Made by a program: the position numbers and the translations under genes
Assembly: GCA_035507915.1 (NCBI GenBank)
Contig: DATJNS010000001.1
Location: forward strand, 1-13,737
Length of the DNA stretch: 13,737 bases
Direction: 5' to 3'
Origin: JACQAI01 sp035507915
Lineage (GTDB): Bacteria > Pseudomonadota > Alphaproteobacteria > Elsterales > Elsteraceae
The notes under the pieces: generated by a model
Database searches by the model: none
Told to the model about the DNA's origin: nothing
What the model saw: only the letters and a program-made list of their open reading frames with translations
Shown: positions 1-6,656 of the stretch, one piece after another
Numbering within the stretch: the first letter of the stretch is position 1
How the letters are laid out: each line of letters begins with the position of its first letter

Positions 1-872
1 TTCAGGCGCTGGCGCTCGTCGGCGGCGCGTCCGCGCTGGGCCCCGCTCGCCTTCGGATACTCGCTCTGAAACCGCGCGAAGGCGGCGCACGCCTCCTTGG
101 TCTTCTTGAGCTTCGCCAGCGATTCGCCGAGCTTGAGCAGCGAGTCGGGCGCCTTGTCGCTCTTGGGATACTTCTGGTAGGTGGCGAGGAACGCCGCCGC
201 GGCATCGGCGAAATCGTTGCGCACGAAGTACGTCTCGGCGAGCCAGAATTGCGCGCTGCTCGCCAGCGGATCATTGGGATGGGCGGCGACGAACTGCTTC
301 ATCGCCTGCTCGGCCTGCGCGTATTCGCTGCGCTTCAGGAGATCGAAGGCGAACTCGTATTGCTGCTTCGGCGTGCCCTTGGGCAGCTTGACGGGCGGCG
401 GCGCCGCGGCGGCGACTTTGGCGGGTGGTGCCGCGGCGCCCGGCGCGGCCGCCGGTGTCGCGACAGCCGCCGCCGGCGGGTGCGCGGCGAAGGCCTTCTC
501 GAGCGCGCTCAGGCGCGTGTCGAAGTCGGTGGCCAGGCGATCGAGGCGTTGGCGCAGGTCGCCGACCGCAAAGTTGATCTCCTCGAGCTGGCCGTTGGTC
601 TGGCGCAGCTGATTCTGCGCCTGCTGGATGCGCGTCTGCAGGCCGCCCGCGGCCGCCGCGCCGGCATCGCTGGGCGGCGGCAGGAGCGTGCCCGGCGGGG
701 GCGTGCCGCCGCCGCCGCGATAGACCTGCTGCTGCAAGGCGGCGAGCGCGCGATCGAGGCGCTGCAAGCGATCCTGCAGCCCACGCGCGTCCTGAGCGTC
801 CTGCGCGGCGGCCGGCAAGCCGATCAGCAGGATCGCGCCGACCAAACCGCCGAACGCCGCGGCTCGTCGCAC
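1..872 (-). CDS. cpoB: Cell division coordinator CpoB (YbgF), TPR protein of the Tol-Pal system, 3' end cut
   Basis: Periplasmic partner of the Tol-Pal envelope machine; in the known family it links outer-membrane constriction to peptidoglycan synthesis at division. About 290 codons are visible and the frame is still open at the left edge, close to the usual C-terminus. The order is typical: a signal peptide (residues 1-23, Arg-Arg then a Leu/Ile/Val core ending AAA before Gln24), a first short helix, a Gln-rich coiled-coil segment (about 78-126), an Ala/Pro linker, then tetratricopeptide repeats including QFWLAETYF and the AFARFQSEYPK type of motif. I chose the GTG start at 870-872 because GGAGGAG lies about seven bases upstream and the signal peptide begins there. 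The gene directly upstream on the same strand is ccrM, not pal, so the usual pal-cpoB order is not kept at the 5' side. Family identity is firm; function is inferred from homology. Confidence 0.9.
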   Translation of the reverse strand, partial: MRRAAAFGGLVGAILLIGLPAAAQDAQDARGLQDRLQRLDRALAALQQQVYRGGGGTPPPGTLLPPPSDAGAAAAGGLQTRIQQAQNQLRQTNGQLEEINFAVGDLRQRLDRLATDFDTRLSALEKAFAAHPPAAAVATPAAAPGAAAPPAKVAAAAPPPVKLPKGTPKQQYEFAFDLLKRSEYAQAEQAMKQFVAAHPNDPLASSAQFWLAETYFVRNDFADAAAAFLATYQKYPKSDKAPDSLLKLGESLAKLKKTKEACAAFARFQSEYPKASGAQRGRAADERQRL

Positions 873-899
873 CGTTTGCTCCTCCAGTTAACCCGTCCG

Positions 900-928
900 C
901 TTATTGCGGGCCAATCCGGCAAAAGCAA
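900..928 (-). promoter_or_regulatory. Candidate sigma70-type promoter for cpoB
   Basis: Read on the minus strand, TTGCTT (928-923) and AATAAG (905-900) are separated by 17 bases, which would start transcription about 20 bases before the cpoB GTG. The match is only moderate (three and four of six bases), but this is the most AT-rich part of the 168-bp gap between ccrM and cpoB. Nothing else is recognisable in that gap apart from the hairpin behind ccrM. Confidence 0.3.
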
Positions 929-1014
929 GGCGGATGTCGCATCCGGCCGGGTAACGCGCGAACCGGCGCCCGCGTCGCCGCGGCGATCGCATCTGGCCTA
1001 TCAAAGCGCAATTC

Positions 1015-1034
1015 GATGGGCGAGGGCGCCCATC
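1015..1034 (-). terminator. Hairpin just after the ccrM stop, probable terminator
   Basis: GATGGGCG (1015-1022) and CGCCCATC (1027-1034) form a perfect 8-bp GC-rich stem around a 4-base loop. The stem begins six bases beyond the ccrM stop codon. The minus-strand RNA continues with GAAUUGCGCUUUG, so there is only a weak U-rich tail. Position and stability favour a terminator or an mRNA 3'-end stabiliser separating ccrM from cpoB. Confidence 0.5.
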
Positions 1035-1040
1035 CCGGCG

Positions 1041-2156
1041 TCAGGAGGCGCCCACCATCGTCCGGCGCGCTTCCTGGCGCAGCCGGTCGATCGACACCGG
1101 CGTGCCGTCGCGCAGCACGCACCAGAACGTCCAGCCGTTGCAGGCCGGCAGGTGTTGCACGGCCGCCGCCACCTGATGGATCGAGCCGCGCGCGAGATCC
1201 GAGATCAGGCTGCCGTCGGCGCGCACGCGCGCGGCATAGCGCCGGTCGGGATCGACGAGCGTCTCGCCCGGTTGGATCAGCCCGCGCTCGATCAGGGCGC
1301 CGAACGGCACGCGCACCTCGTCACGCGCCGAGGTCGTGACGGTCACGGCCTCGTCGGGCGCCGGCAGGACGGCGGCGATGCGCGCGCGCGCCGCCGCGGC
1401 GTAGTCGGCGTCGCGCTCGATGCCGATGAAGCGCCGGCGCAAGCGCCTGGCGACCGCGCCGGTGGTGCCGGTGCCGAAGAACGGGTCGAGCACGAGCTGG
1501 CCCGGCTTCGAGGCTGCCAGCAGGATGCGATGCAGCAGCGCTTCGGGCTTCTGGGTCGGATGAAGCTTGCGGCCGTCCTGCTTCAAGCGCTCGGGGCCGG
1601 TGCACAGCGGCATCAGCCAGTCGCTGCGCATCTGCAGATCGTCGTTGAGCGTCTTCAACGCCGCGTAGTTGAACAGATGTCGCGAATGCTCCGACTTGGC
1701 GGCCCAGATCAGGGTCTCGTGCGCGTTGGTGAAGCGCCGGCCGCGGAAGTTCGGCATCGGGTTGGTCTTGCGCCAGATCACGTCGTTGAGGATCCAGAAG
1801 CCGAGGTCCTGCAGCAGCGCGCCGAGCCGGAAGATGTTGTGATAGGTGCCGATCACCCAGATCGTGCCGTCGTCCTTGAGCAGGCGGCGGCAGGCGCACA
1901 GCCAGTCGCGCGTGAAGCGGTCGTACTCGGCGAAGCTGCCGAGCTTGTCCCAGTCGGCATCGACGCCGTCGACCACCGACTGGTTGGGCCGCCGGAGGTC
2001 CGAGCGGAGCTGCAGATTGTAGGGCGGGTCGGCGAATACGAGGTCGACCGAGCCGCCGGGCAACCGCGCCATCGCGGCGACGCAGTCGTCGACGATGACC
2101 TGGTTGAACGGCACGTCGATGACCGCGGCGGGCGGAGCGGCGGGAGGGTTCTTCAT
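1041..2156 (-). CDS. ccrM: CcrM-type adenine-N6 DNA methyltransferase (target GANTC)
   Basis: Solitary beta-class DNA methyltransferase, 371 residues, close to the usual CcrM length. In the family it methylates adenine in GANTC late in the cell cycle and so helps set the timing of replication and transcription in alphaproteobacteria. The catalytic DPPYNLQL motif is at residues 43-50. The AdoMet-binding DPFFGTGTTG motif begins at residue 224. This order (catalytic motif before AdoMet motif) is that of the beta class. About 95 residues follow the catalytic fold and match the CcrM C-terminal (RAMA-like) DNA-recognition domain, ending in a GWTFWCVLRDGTPVSIDRLR stretch. The ATG at 2154-2156 matches the family start, although I see no clear Shine-Dalgarno. 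It lies 75 bp behind rnhB on the same strand, with no restriction enzyme nearby, consistent with a cell-cycle rather than a defence role. The leader holds two GANTC sites, suggesting self-regulation. Confidence 0.95.
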   Translation of the reverse strand: MKNPPAAPPAAVIDVPFNQVIVDDCVAAMARLPGGSVDLVFADPPYNLQLRSDLRRPNQSVVDGVDADWDKLGSFAEYDRFTRDWLCACRRLLKDDGTIWVIGTYHNIFRLGALLQDLGFWILNDVIWRKTNPMPNFRGRRFTNAHETLIWAAKSEHSRHLFNYAALKTLNDDLQMRSDWLMPLCTGPERLKQDGRKLHPTQKPEALLHRILLAASKPGQLVLDPFFGTGTTGAVARRLRRRFIGIERDADYAAAARARIAAVLPAPDEAVTVTTSARDEVRVPFGALIERGLIQPGETLVDPDRRYAARVRADGSLISDLARGSIHQVAAAVQHLPACNGWTFWCVLRDGTPVSIDRLRQEARRTMVGAS

Positions 2157-2180
2157 GGCCGCAATGATGGCGCGACCCGC

Positions 2181-2212
2181 GATTCTCCGTCAAGGTTTTC
2201 TATAATCGACTC
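2181..2212. promoter_or_regulatory. Two GANTC (CcrM) sites in the ccrM leader
   Basis: GATTC at 2181-2185 and GACTC at 2208-2212 are both GANTC sites, 27 bp apart, inside the 75-bp AT-rich gap between rnhB and ccrM. They lie about 25 and 52 bases upstream of the ccrM ATG. In Caulobacter, GANTC sites in the ccrM promoter region are known to couple ccrM expression to methylation state; the same role here is inference. No convincing -35/-10 pair or CtrA box could be assigned. Confidence 0.55.
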
Positions 2213-2231
2213 AATATCTTATCGGATGATC

Positions 2232-2855
2232 TTAATATGTTGTGTTACGAAAGGGTGCGAACCCCAAGCGGTGGTGGCGGCAGGGCCCGGCGGCGGCGAT
2301 CGCGGCCGTGTGCTCGGGCGTGCCGTAGCCGGCGTTGCGCTCCCAGCCATAGGCCGGATAGCGCACGGCAAGCCGCGTCATCAGGCGATCGCGCGTGACC
2401 TTGGCGAGGATCGAGGCGGCGGCGATCGACAGGCTCTTGGCATCGCCGTCGACCACGGCGCGGCCCGGGCAGGGCAGCGCGGCCGGGAGGATGTTGCCAT
2501 CGACCAGCACGGCGGTCGGCGCCAGCGCGAGCCGCGCGATCGCGCGCGTCATGGCGAGCAGGCTCGCCTGCAGGATGTTGATGCGCTCGATCTCGACGGT
2601 GCTGGCGCCCGCGACGGCGGCGATCACGCCGTCCCGGGCAGCCGCACGCGCCCACAGCTTGGCGGCGATCTTCTCGCGCTCCTCGGCGGACAGGGCTTTT
2701 GAATCGTCGATCGCGCCCAGCAGGCGGCGCGGCAGGGCGTCCGGCGTCAGGATCACGGCGGCGGCCACCACCGGACCGGCGAGCGGCCCGCGCCCGACCT
2801 CGTCGACTCCCGCGACGATGCCGCCCAGCGCGCGCTCGTACCGGTAATGGGGCAT
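2232..2855 (-). CDS. rnhB: Ribonuclease HII
   Basis: Cytoplasmic endonuclease of 207 residues that cleaves the RNA strand of RNA-DNA hybrids and starts removal of single ribonucleotides misincorporated in DNA, using two metal ions. The diagnostic DEVGRGPLAGP block begins at residue 18, giving the catalytic pair Asp18-Glu19. The other acidic ligands appear as Asp119 in LVDGN and Asp138 in the GDAKSLSIAAASILAKV block, with RDRLM following. The C-terminal YGWERNAGYGTPEH segment is also typical. The ATG at 2853-2855 places the motif at the usual distance from the N-terminus; no strong Shine-Dalgarno precedes it. The frame stays open far upstream on this strand, through the antisense of the next gene, but that extension carries no family sequence. 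It is first in the rnhB-ccrM order often seen in alphaproteobacteria, and divergent from the EF-hand gene. Confidence 0.96.
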   Translation of the reverse strand: MPHYRYERALGGIVAGVDEVGRGPLAGPVVAAAVILTPDALPRRLLGAIDDSKALSAEEREKIAAKLWARAAARDGVIAAVAGASTVEIERINILQASLLAMTRAIARLALAPTAVLVDGNILPAALPCPGRAVVDGDAKSLSIAAASILAKVTRDRLMTRLAVRYPAYGWERNAGYGTPEHTAAIAAAGPCRHHRLGFAPFRNTTY

Positions 2856-2963
2856 CGTTGGCTGGGTAATCGAAAGCGCCGGAGCACGCAAGCGCGCGGC
2901 CGATTCGATGCCGCGGATTTTCGCCGGCGTGCCCGCCCGGTCACAAAATCGGGCCGCCATCCT

Positions 2964-2991
2964 TTGAACCGGCGCCGGCCTCGGCGATAAT
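2964..2991 (+). promoter_or_regulatory. Candidate sigma70-type promoter for the EF-hand/DUF1028 unit
   Basis: TTGAAC (2964-2969) and GATAAT (2986-2991) are separated by 16 bases, matching the consensus at four and five of six positions. Transcription would begin near 2998, giving a leader of about 20 bases that contains AGGAGG (3008-3013) four bases before the ATG at 3018. It sits in the 162-bp divergent gap shared with rnhB, for which no clear promoter was found. Confidence 0.5.
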
Positions 2992-3017
2992 CGCGGGCCG
3001 CGCGAGCAGGAGGCGGG

Positions 3018-5255
3018 ATGAAACGCACCGACGAGACCCGCGCCAAGCATGTCTGGCGCTTCTTCCGCGCCGGCGGGTTCGACCAGGTGCGGCTCGACAC
3101 CGGGCGCGAGATCGCGGCGCTCGGCCAGCTCGACCAGAAGCTGTGGGTCGCGCTCGCCTGCCCGACGCGCGGCATCGAGTTCGACGCCGCGACGCTCGAC
3201 CTGATCGATGCCGACCGCGACGGCCGCATCCGCGCGCCCGACCTGATCGCCGCGGTCGATTGGACCGTGGGCCTGCTCAAGGACCCCGAGGTGCTGATCA
3301 AGGGGCGGCAGACCCTGGCGCTCGGCGAGCTCAGCGACACGCCGGACGGCAAGCGCCTGCTCGCGTCGGCGCGCACCATCCTCGGCATGCTGGGCCGGGG
3401 CGACGACGCCGAGATTTCGCTCGACGACGCCGCGTCGATCGAGACGATCTACGACGGCTCGGCGTTCAACGGCGACGGCATCGTGCCGCCCGAGGCGGCC
3501 GAGGACGACGCGACGCGTGCGACCCTCGCCGACATCGTCGCCTGCATGGGCGCGGAGACCGACCGCAGCGGCCGGCCCGGCGCGTCGCAGGCGACGTCCG
3601 ACCGGTTCTTCGCCGAGGCGACGAGCTATGCGGCGTGGCGCGCCGAGGCGACCACGCGCGCCGGCGAACTCTTGCCGCTCGGCGAGCGCACCGAGACGCT
3701 CGCCGAGAGCTTGAGCGCGCTGACCGACAAGCTCGACGATTATTTCACGCGCTGTCGGCTGGCGCGCTTCGATCCGCGCGCGGGCGATGCGCTCAACCCG
3801 CCGCTCGCCGCCTACGAGGCGCTGGCGGCCGCGTCGGTCGACGCCGACACGAGCGAGCTGCGCCTGCTGCCGCTGGCGCGCATCGAGGCTGGACGCGCGC
3901 TGCCGCTCGAGGACGGCATCAACCCCGCCTGGGCCGGCACCGTCGCGCGCTTCCGGCGCGACATCGTCGCGCCGCTGCTGGGCGAGCGCACGACACTGAG
4001 CGAGGGCGACTGGGAGACCATCAAGGCCCGCTTCGCGCCCTACCGCGACTGGCTCGCCCGCAAGCCGGCGACCGCGCTCGAGCCGCTCGGCATCGCGCGC
4101 ATTCAGGCGCTCGCCGATCCCGCCGCCAAGGCCCAGGTCGACGCGCTGATCGCGCGCGACCGCGCGCTCGAGCCCGAGATGAACGCGATCTCCGACGTCG
4201 AGAAGCTGATCCGCTTCCAGCGCGACCTGGCGCCGCTGCTCAACAACGTCGTGTCGTTCCGCGATTTCTACACGCGCAACGGCAAGGCGATGTTCCAGGC
4301 CGGCACGCTCTATCTCGACGCCCGCAGCTGCGAGCTGTGCGTGCGCGTCGAGGACGAGACCAAGCATGCCCAGCTCGCGACCTTGAGCCGCGTCTATCTC
4401 GCCTACTGCCAGTGCACGCGCGGCGCCGACAAGATGACGATCGCGGCCGCCTTCACGGCGGGCGATGCCGACAACCTGAGGGTCGGCCGCAACGGCGTGT
4501 TCTACGACCGCAAGGGGCGCGACTGGGACGCCAGCATCGTCAAGATCGTCGAGCACCCGATCAGCCTGGCGCAGGCCTTCTTCCTGCCCTACAAGCAGGC
4601 CGCCCGCATGCTCGCCGAACAGGCGCAGAAGCTCGCGGCGGCGCGCCAGGCGGCCAGCCAGGCCCAGGCGCAGACCCAGCTCATGGCGCGCAGCGTCGCG
4701 GCGGCGAGCGGCGCGCCCGCGGCGCCGGCCGCTGCCGCACCGACGGCGCCGGCCGCTGCAGCAACGGCGCCCGCTGCCGGCGCGCCGGGGGCGCCGCAAG
4801 CCTTCGACGCCGCGCGCTTCGCCGGCATCTTCGCCGCGATCGGGCTGGCGATCGGTGCGATCGGCACCGCCGTCGCCTCGATCGTCACCGGCTTCCTCCA
4901 TCTGGCGTGGTGGCAGATGCCGCTCGCGGTGCTCGGCGTGATCCTGGTGATCTCCGGTCCGTCGATGCTGATCGCCGCCCTCAAGCTGCGCAGCCGCAAT
5001 CTCGGGCCGATCCTCGACGCGTCGGGCTGGGCGGTCAACACGCGGCTCAAGGTCAACATCCCGTTCGGCACCGCGCTGACCTCGGTCGCCCATCTGCCGG
5101 CCGGCGCCCAGCGCGCGCTGACCGATCCCTATGCCGAGAAACCGACGCCCTGGCGGCTCTATCTCGCCATCGCGATCGTCGTCGTGGTCGTCGCGGCCCT
5201 GTGGTGGTCCGGGCTCGCCGCCATGGCCATCCATCTGCTGGCGCAGCACCTGTGA
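3018..5255 (+). CDS. Large membrane-anchored protein with EF-hand-like motifs, function unknown
   Basis: I do not recognise a named function for this 745-residue protein. A canonical EF-hand loop, DADRDGRIRAPD, occupies residues 64-75 with Asp at positions 1, 3, 5 and 12. A degenerate second loop (FNGDGIVPPE, residues 150-159) follows, so calcium binding is plausible. The long middle part is acidic, helical and without recognised catalytic motifs. It contains C438-x2-C441 and C464-x-C466, which could bind a metal. Next come a Gln/Ala-rich helix (about 525-563), an Ala/Pro linker (about 565-598) built partly from 24-bp repeats, and three predicted membrane segments (about 601-628, 635-655, 714-738). 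No signal peptide is visible, so the large N-terminal part probably faces the cytoplasm. The start is fixed by AGGAGG four bases upstream. The stop overlaps the next gene by GTGA, implying co-translation with the DUF1028 protein. Confidence 0.8.
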   Translation: MKRTDETRAKHVWRFFRAGGFDQVRLDTGREIAALGQLDQKLWVALACPTRGIEFDAATLDLIDADRDGRIRAPDLIAAVDWTVGLLKDPEVLIKGRQTLALGELSDTPDGKRLLASARTILGMLGRGDDAEISLDDAASIETIYDGSAFNGDGIVPPEAAEDDATRATLADIVACMGAETDRSGRPGASQATSDRFFAEATSYAAWRAEATTRAGELLPLGERTETLAESLSALTDKLDDYFTRCRLARFDPRAGDALNPPLAAYEALAAASVDADTSELRLLPLARIEAGRALPLEDGINPAWAGTVARFRRDIVAPLLGERTTLSEGDWETIKARFAPYRDWLARKPATALEPLGIARIQALADPAAKAQVDALIARDRALEPEMNAISDVEKLIRFQRDLAPLLNNVVSFRDFYTRNGKAMFQAGTLYLDARSCELCVRVEDETKHAQLATLSRVYLAYCQCTRGADKMTIAAAFTAGDADNLRVGRNGVFYDRKGRDWDASIVKIVEHPISLAQAFFLPYKQAARMLAEQAQKLAAARQAASQAQAQTQLMARSVAAASGAPAAPAAAAPTAPAAAATAPAAGAPGAPQAFDAARFAGIFAAIGLAIGAIGTAVASIVTGFLHLAWWQMPLAVLGVILVISGPSMLIAALKLRSRNLGPILDASGWAVNTRLKVNIPFGTALTSVAHLPAGAQRALTDPYAEKPTPWRLYLAIAIVVVVVAALWWSGLAAMAIHLLAQHL
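4721..4759 (+). repeat. 24-bp direct repeat coding an Ala/Pro linker
   Basis: GGCGCCGGCCGCTGC occurs at 4721-4735 and again exactly at 4745-4759, a period of 24 bp or eight codons. It encodes Ala-Pro-Ala-rich units in the linker between the soluble part and the membrane segments of the EF-hand protein. Such tracts change length easily by slippage; nothing suggests a mobile origin. Confidence 0.6.
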
Positions 5256-5908
5256 CCTTCTCGTTGATCGGGCGCTGCGCGCGCACCGGCCAGATCGGCT
5301 GCGCGGTCTCGACCTCGAACATCTCGGTCGGCAGCCGCGTGCCGTTCGCGCGCGCCGGCGCGGGCGCGGTGCTGACGCAGAACCGCACCGATCCGCGCTT
5401 GGGGCCGCGCGGGCTCGATCTGCTGGCATCCGGTTGCACGGCGGAGGACGCGCTGGCCGCGCTGGTCGCCTCGACGCCGCACATCGGCTGGCGCCAGCTC
5501 GCGGTGATGGACACTGCCGGACGCACCGCCGCCTATACGGGCGATCGCGTCAAGCCGCATCTCGGCGCGCGGCATGCTCAGGATTGCATCGCGATCGGCA
5601 ACATCCTGGCCAACGACCACGTGATCCCCGCGATGACCGAGGCGTTCGCGGTCGCGACCGCGGCGCCGCTCGCCGCCCGCCTGGTCGGCGCGCTCGAGGC
5701 CGGGCTGGCGGCCGGCGGCGAGCACGCGCCGGTGCGCTCGGCCGCGCTGCTGGTGGTCGCGACCGAGAGCTTCCCGGTGGTCGATCTGCGGGTCGACGCG
5801 GCCGACCACCCGATCGCCGCGCTCGCCCAGCTGTGGCGCGAGTACCAGCCGTGGAGCGACGAGTTCGTGCTGCGCGCCGTCGATCCCGACCGCGCGAAGG
5901 GCGGCTAG
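5252..5908 (+). CDS. DUF1028 family protein
   Basis: A 218-residue protein that matches the DUF1028 family in sequence order. The N-terminus is MTFSLIGRC-like, followed by GQIGCAVSTSNISVGSRVPF, a GAGAVLTQN block, GPRGLDLL, a RQLAVMD...GRTAAYTG segment and GNILANDHVIPAM. I recall this Pfam family as grouped with the Ntn-hydrolase-like folds, in which a residue at the new N-terminus acts as nucleophile; Thr2 would be the candidate here, but that is inference and no substrate is known. No signal peptide or membrane segment is seen. The GTG start at 5252 overlaps the stop of the upstream EF-hand gene (GTGA, 4 bp), so translation is coupled and the two proteins are likely made in fixed proportion. 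The gene ends 52 bp before the convergent NIPSNAP gene, with a large palindrome between. Confidence 0.88.
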   Translation: MTFSLIGRCARTGQIGCAVSTSNISVGSRVPFARAGAGAVLTQNRTDPRLGPRGLDLLASGCTAEDALAALVASTPHIGWRQLAVMDTAGRTAAYTGDRVKPHLGARHAQDCIAIGNILANDHVIPAMTEAFAVATAAPLAARLVGALEAGLAAGGEHAPVRSAALLVVATESFPVVDLRVDAADHPIAALAQLWREYQPWSDEFVLRAVDPDRAKGG

Positions 5909-5914
5909 TCTAGC

Positions 5915-5947
5915 CCCCAACCCTCACCCTCGAGGGGAGGGTTGGGG
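5915..5947. terminator. 33-nt near-perfect palindrome between convergent genes (bidirectional terminator or REP-like element)
   Basis: CCCCAACCCTC (5915-5925) pairs perfectly with GAGGGTTGGGG (5937-5947). Inside lies a second palindrome, CCCTCGAGGG (5927-5936), leaving A5926 as the only unpaired base outside the tip. It begins seven bases after the DUF1028 stop and ends 12 bases before the NIPSNAP stop, the expected place for a bidirectional terminator. There is no T-run on either side, so a dispersed intergenic repeat of the REP type is an alternative; similar C-rich CCCTCACCCT hairpins are common between genes in GC-rich alphaproteobacteria. Confidence 0.6.
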
Positions 5948-5959
5948 ACGCGCGCGACA

Positions 5960-6580
5960 CTACTTCAGCGGCGAGAACGGCGCCGGGATGCAGAGCGCGT
6001 TCTGCTGCTTCACCAGGATGTCCGGCACCTTCGACTTGGGCGGCCAGATGCCCTTGGCGACCGCCTCGGCGCGGATGCGCGACCGCTCGCCCGCATCCTT
6101 GTAGGCCCAGATGTGGACGTACTGGTTGAGCGCGCCGACTTCGCTGTAGAACGCGCCGACCAGCGGCGACAGCTTGGTGCGCTCGCCGATCGCGGCGCCC
6201 CACGCCTCCAGCACGTGCGGGATCGAGCGCGGCTTGTAGGTGTAGGTGCGGATCTCGTAGCAGCCGCCGAGCTGGCGCGGCTCGAGCGGCGGCGAGAACG
6301 GCGCCGGGATCATGATCTTGGTCTCCTGATCGACCACGAACTCGTGGATGTCGGGCGGCCAGCCCTCGAGCTTGGTCGACTGGGCGCGGATCTTGTCGCG
6401 CGTCGCGGAGTCCTCGTAGCACCAGACGTGGATGATCTGGTTGAGCGGACCGACGTCGGTGGTCCAGAAGGCGGCGAGCGGCGACAGCTTCACGCGGTTG
6501 GGCAGCGCCTTGCCGAAGCGCTCCAGGACCGTCGGCGTGCTGCCGGGCTTCAAGGTGTAGGTGCGCATTTCGACGATCAT
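5960..6580 (-). CDS. NIPSNAP family protein with two tandem domains
   Basis: A 206-residue cytoplasmic protein made of two NIPSNAP (ferredoxin-like alpha-beta) domains, about residues 1-98 and 105-206. The repeat is plain. EMRTYTLKPGS near residue 4 recurs as EIRTYTYKPRS near residue 109. VKLSPLAAFWT recurs as TKLSPLVGAFY. LNQIIHVWCYED recurs as LNQYVHIWAYKD. Both copies end in IPAPFSP. Bacterial NIPSNAP proteins have no agreed biochemical role; many sit beside catabolic genes. The start is supported by a GAGGAG about eight bases upstream. The gene lies 76 bp behind an ATC-hydrolase-family gene on the same strand and may share its transcript or use its own weak promoter in that gap. It converges with the DUF1028 gene. 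Confidence 0.9.
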   Translation of the reverse strand: MIVEMRTYTLKPGSTPTVLERFGKALPNRVKLSPLAAFWTTDVGPLNQIIHVWCYEDSATRDKIRAQSTKLEGWPPDIHEFVVDQETKIMIPAPFSPPLEPRQLGGCYEIRTYTYKPRSIPHVLEAWGAAIGERTKLSPLVGAFYSEVGALNQYVHIWAYKDAGERSRIRAEAVAKGIWPPKSKVPDILVKQQNALCIPAPFSPLK

Positions 6581-6619
6581 GGCTCGCTCCTCATAGGTTG
6601 CCCGGGTGGTCGGACCTCA

Positions 6620-6650
6620 ATGCTAGGGCCGCGCAGGGGGCCCGAGTCAA
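6620..6650 (-). promoter_or_regulatory. Weak promoter candidate before the NIPSNAP gene, with a GANTC site over its -35
   Basis: On the minus strand, TTGACT (6650-6645) and TAGCAT (6625-6620) match the sigma70 hexamers at five and four of six positions, but the spacer of 19 bases is long. The -35 overlaps GAGTC/GACTC (6644-6648), a CcrM site, so methylation could in principle influence it. Both the promoter and any methylation effect are tentative. Confidence 0.25.
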
Positions 6651-6656
6651 CGCCGC

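Noticed and set aside
1024..1053. Second inverted repeat GGGCGCC/GGCGCCC over the ccrM stop
   Set aside because: A 7-bp stem with a 16-base loop competes with the stronger 8-bp, 4-base-loop hairpin at 1015-1034.
2201..2206. Perfect TATAAT on the plus strand in the ccrM leader
   Set aside because: No -35 lies at the right distance, and it would drive transcription antisense into rnhB; more likely part of the AT-rich minus-strand leader.
2220..2250. Possible CtrA binding box near the rnhB stop
   Set aside because: TTAA is present at 2232-2235, but the second half-site is not found at the required seven-base spacing.
249..2702. 817-codon plus-strand open frame across cpoB, ccrM and rnhB
   Set aside because: It is antisense to three clear genes; the composition is Arg/Gly/His-biased and no domain is recognisable. 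This is a high-GC artefact.
2856..5429. rnhB frame stays open on the minus strand across the whole EF-hand gene, apparently giving a protein of over 1000 residues
   Set aside because: The extension is antisense to a well-supported gene, is Arg/Ala-rich as expected from GC bias, and has no family sequence; the RNase HII domain starts at 2855.
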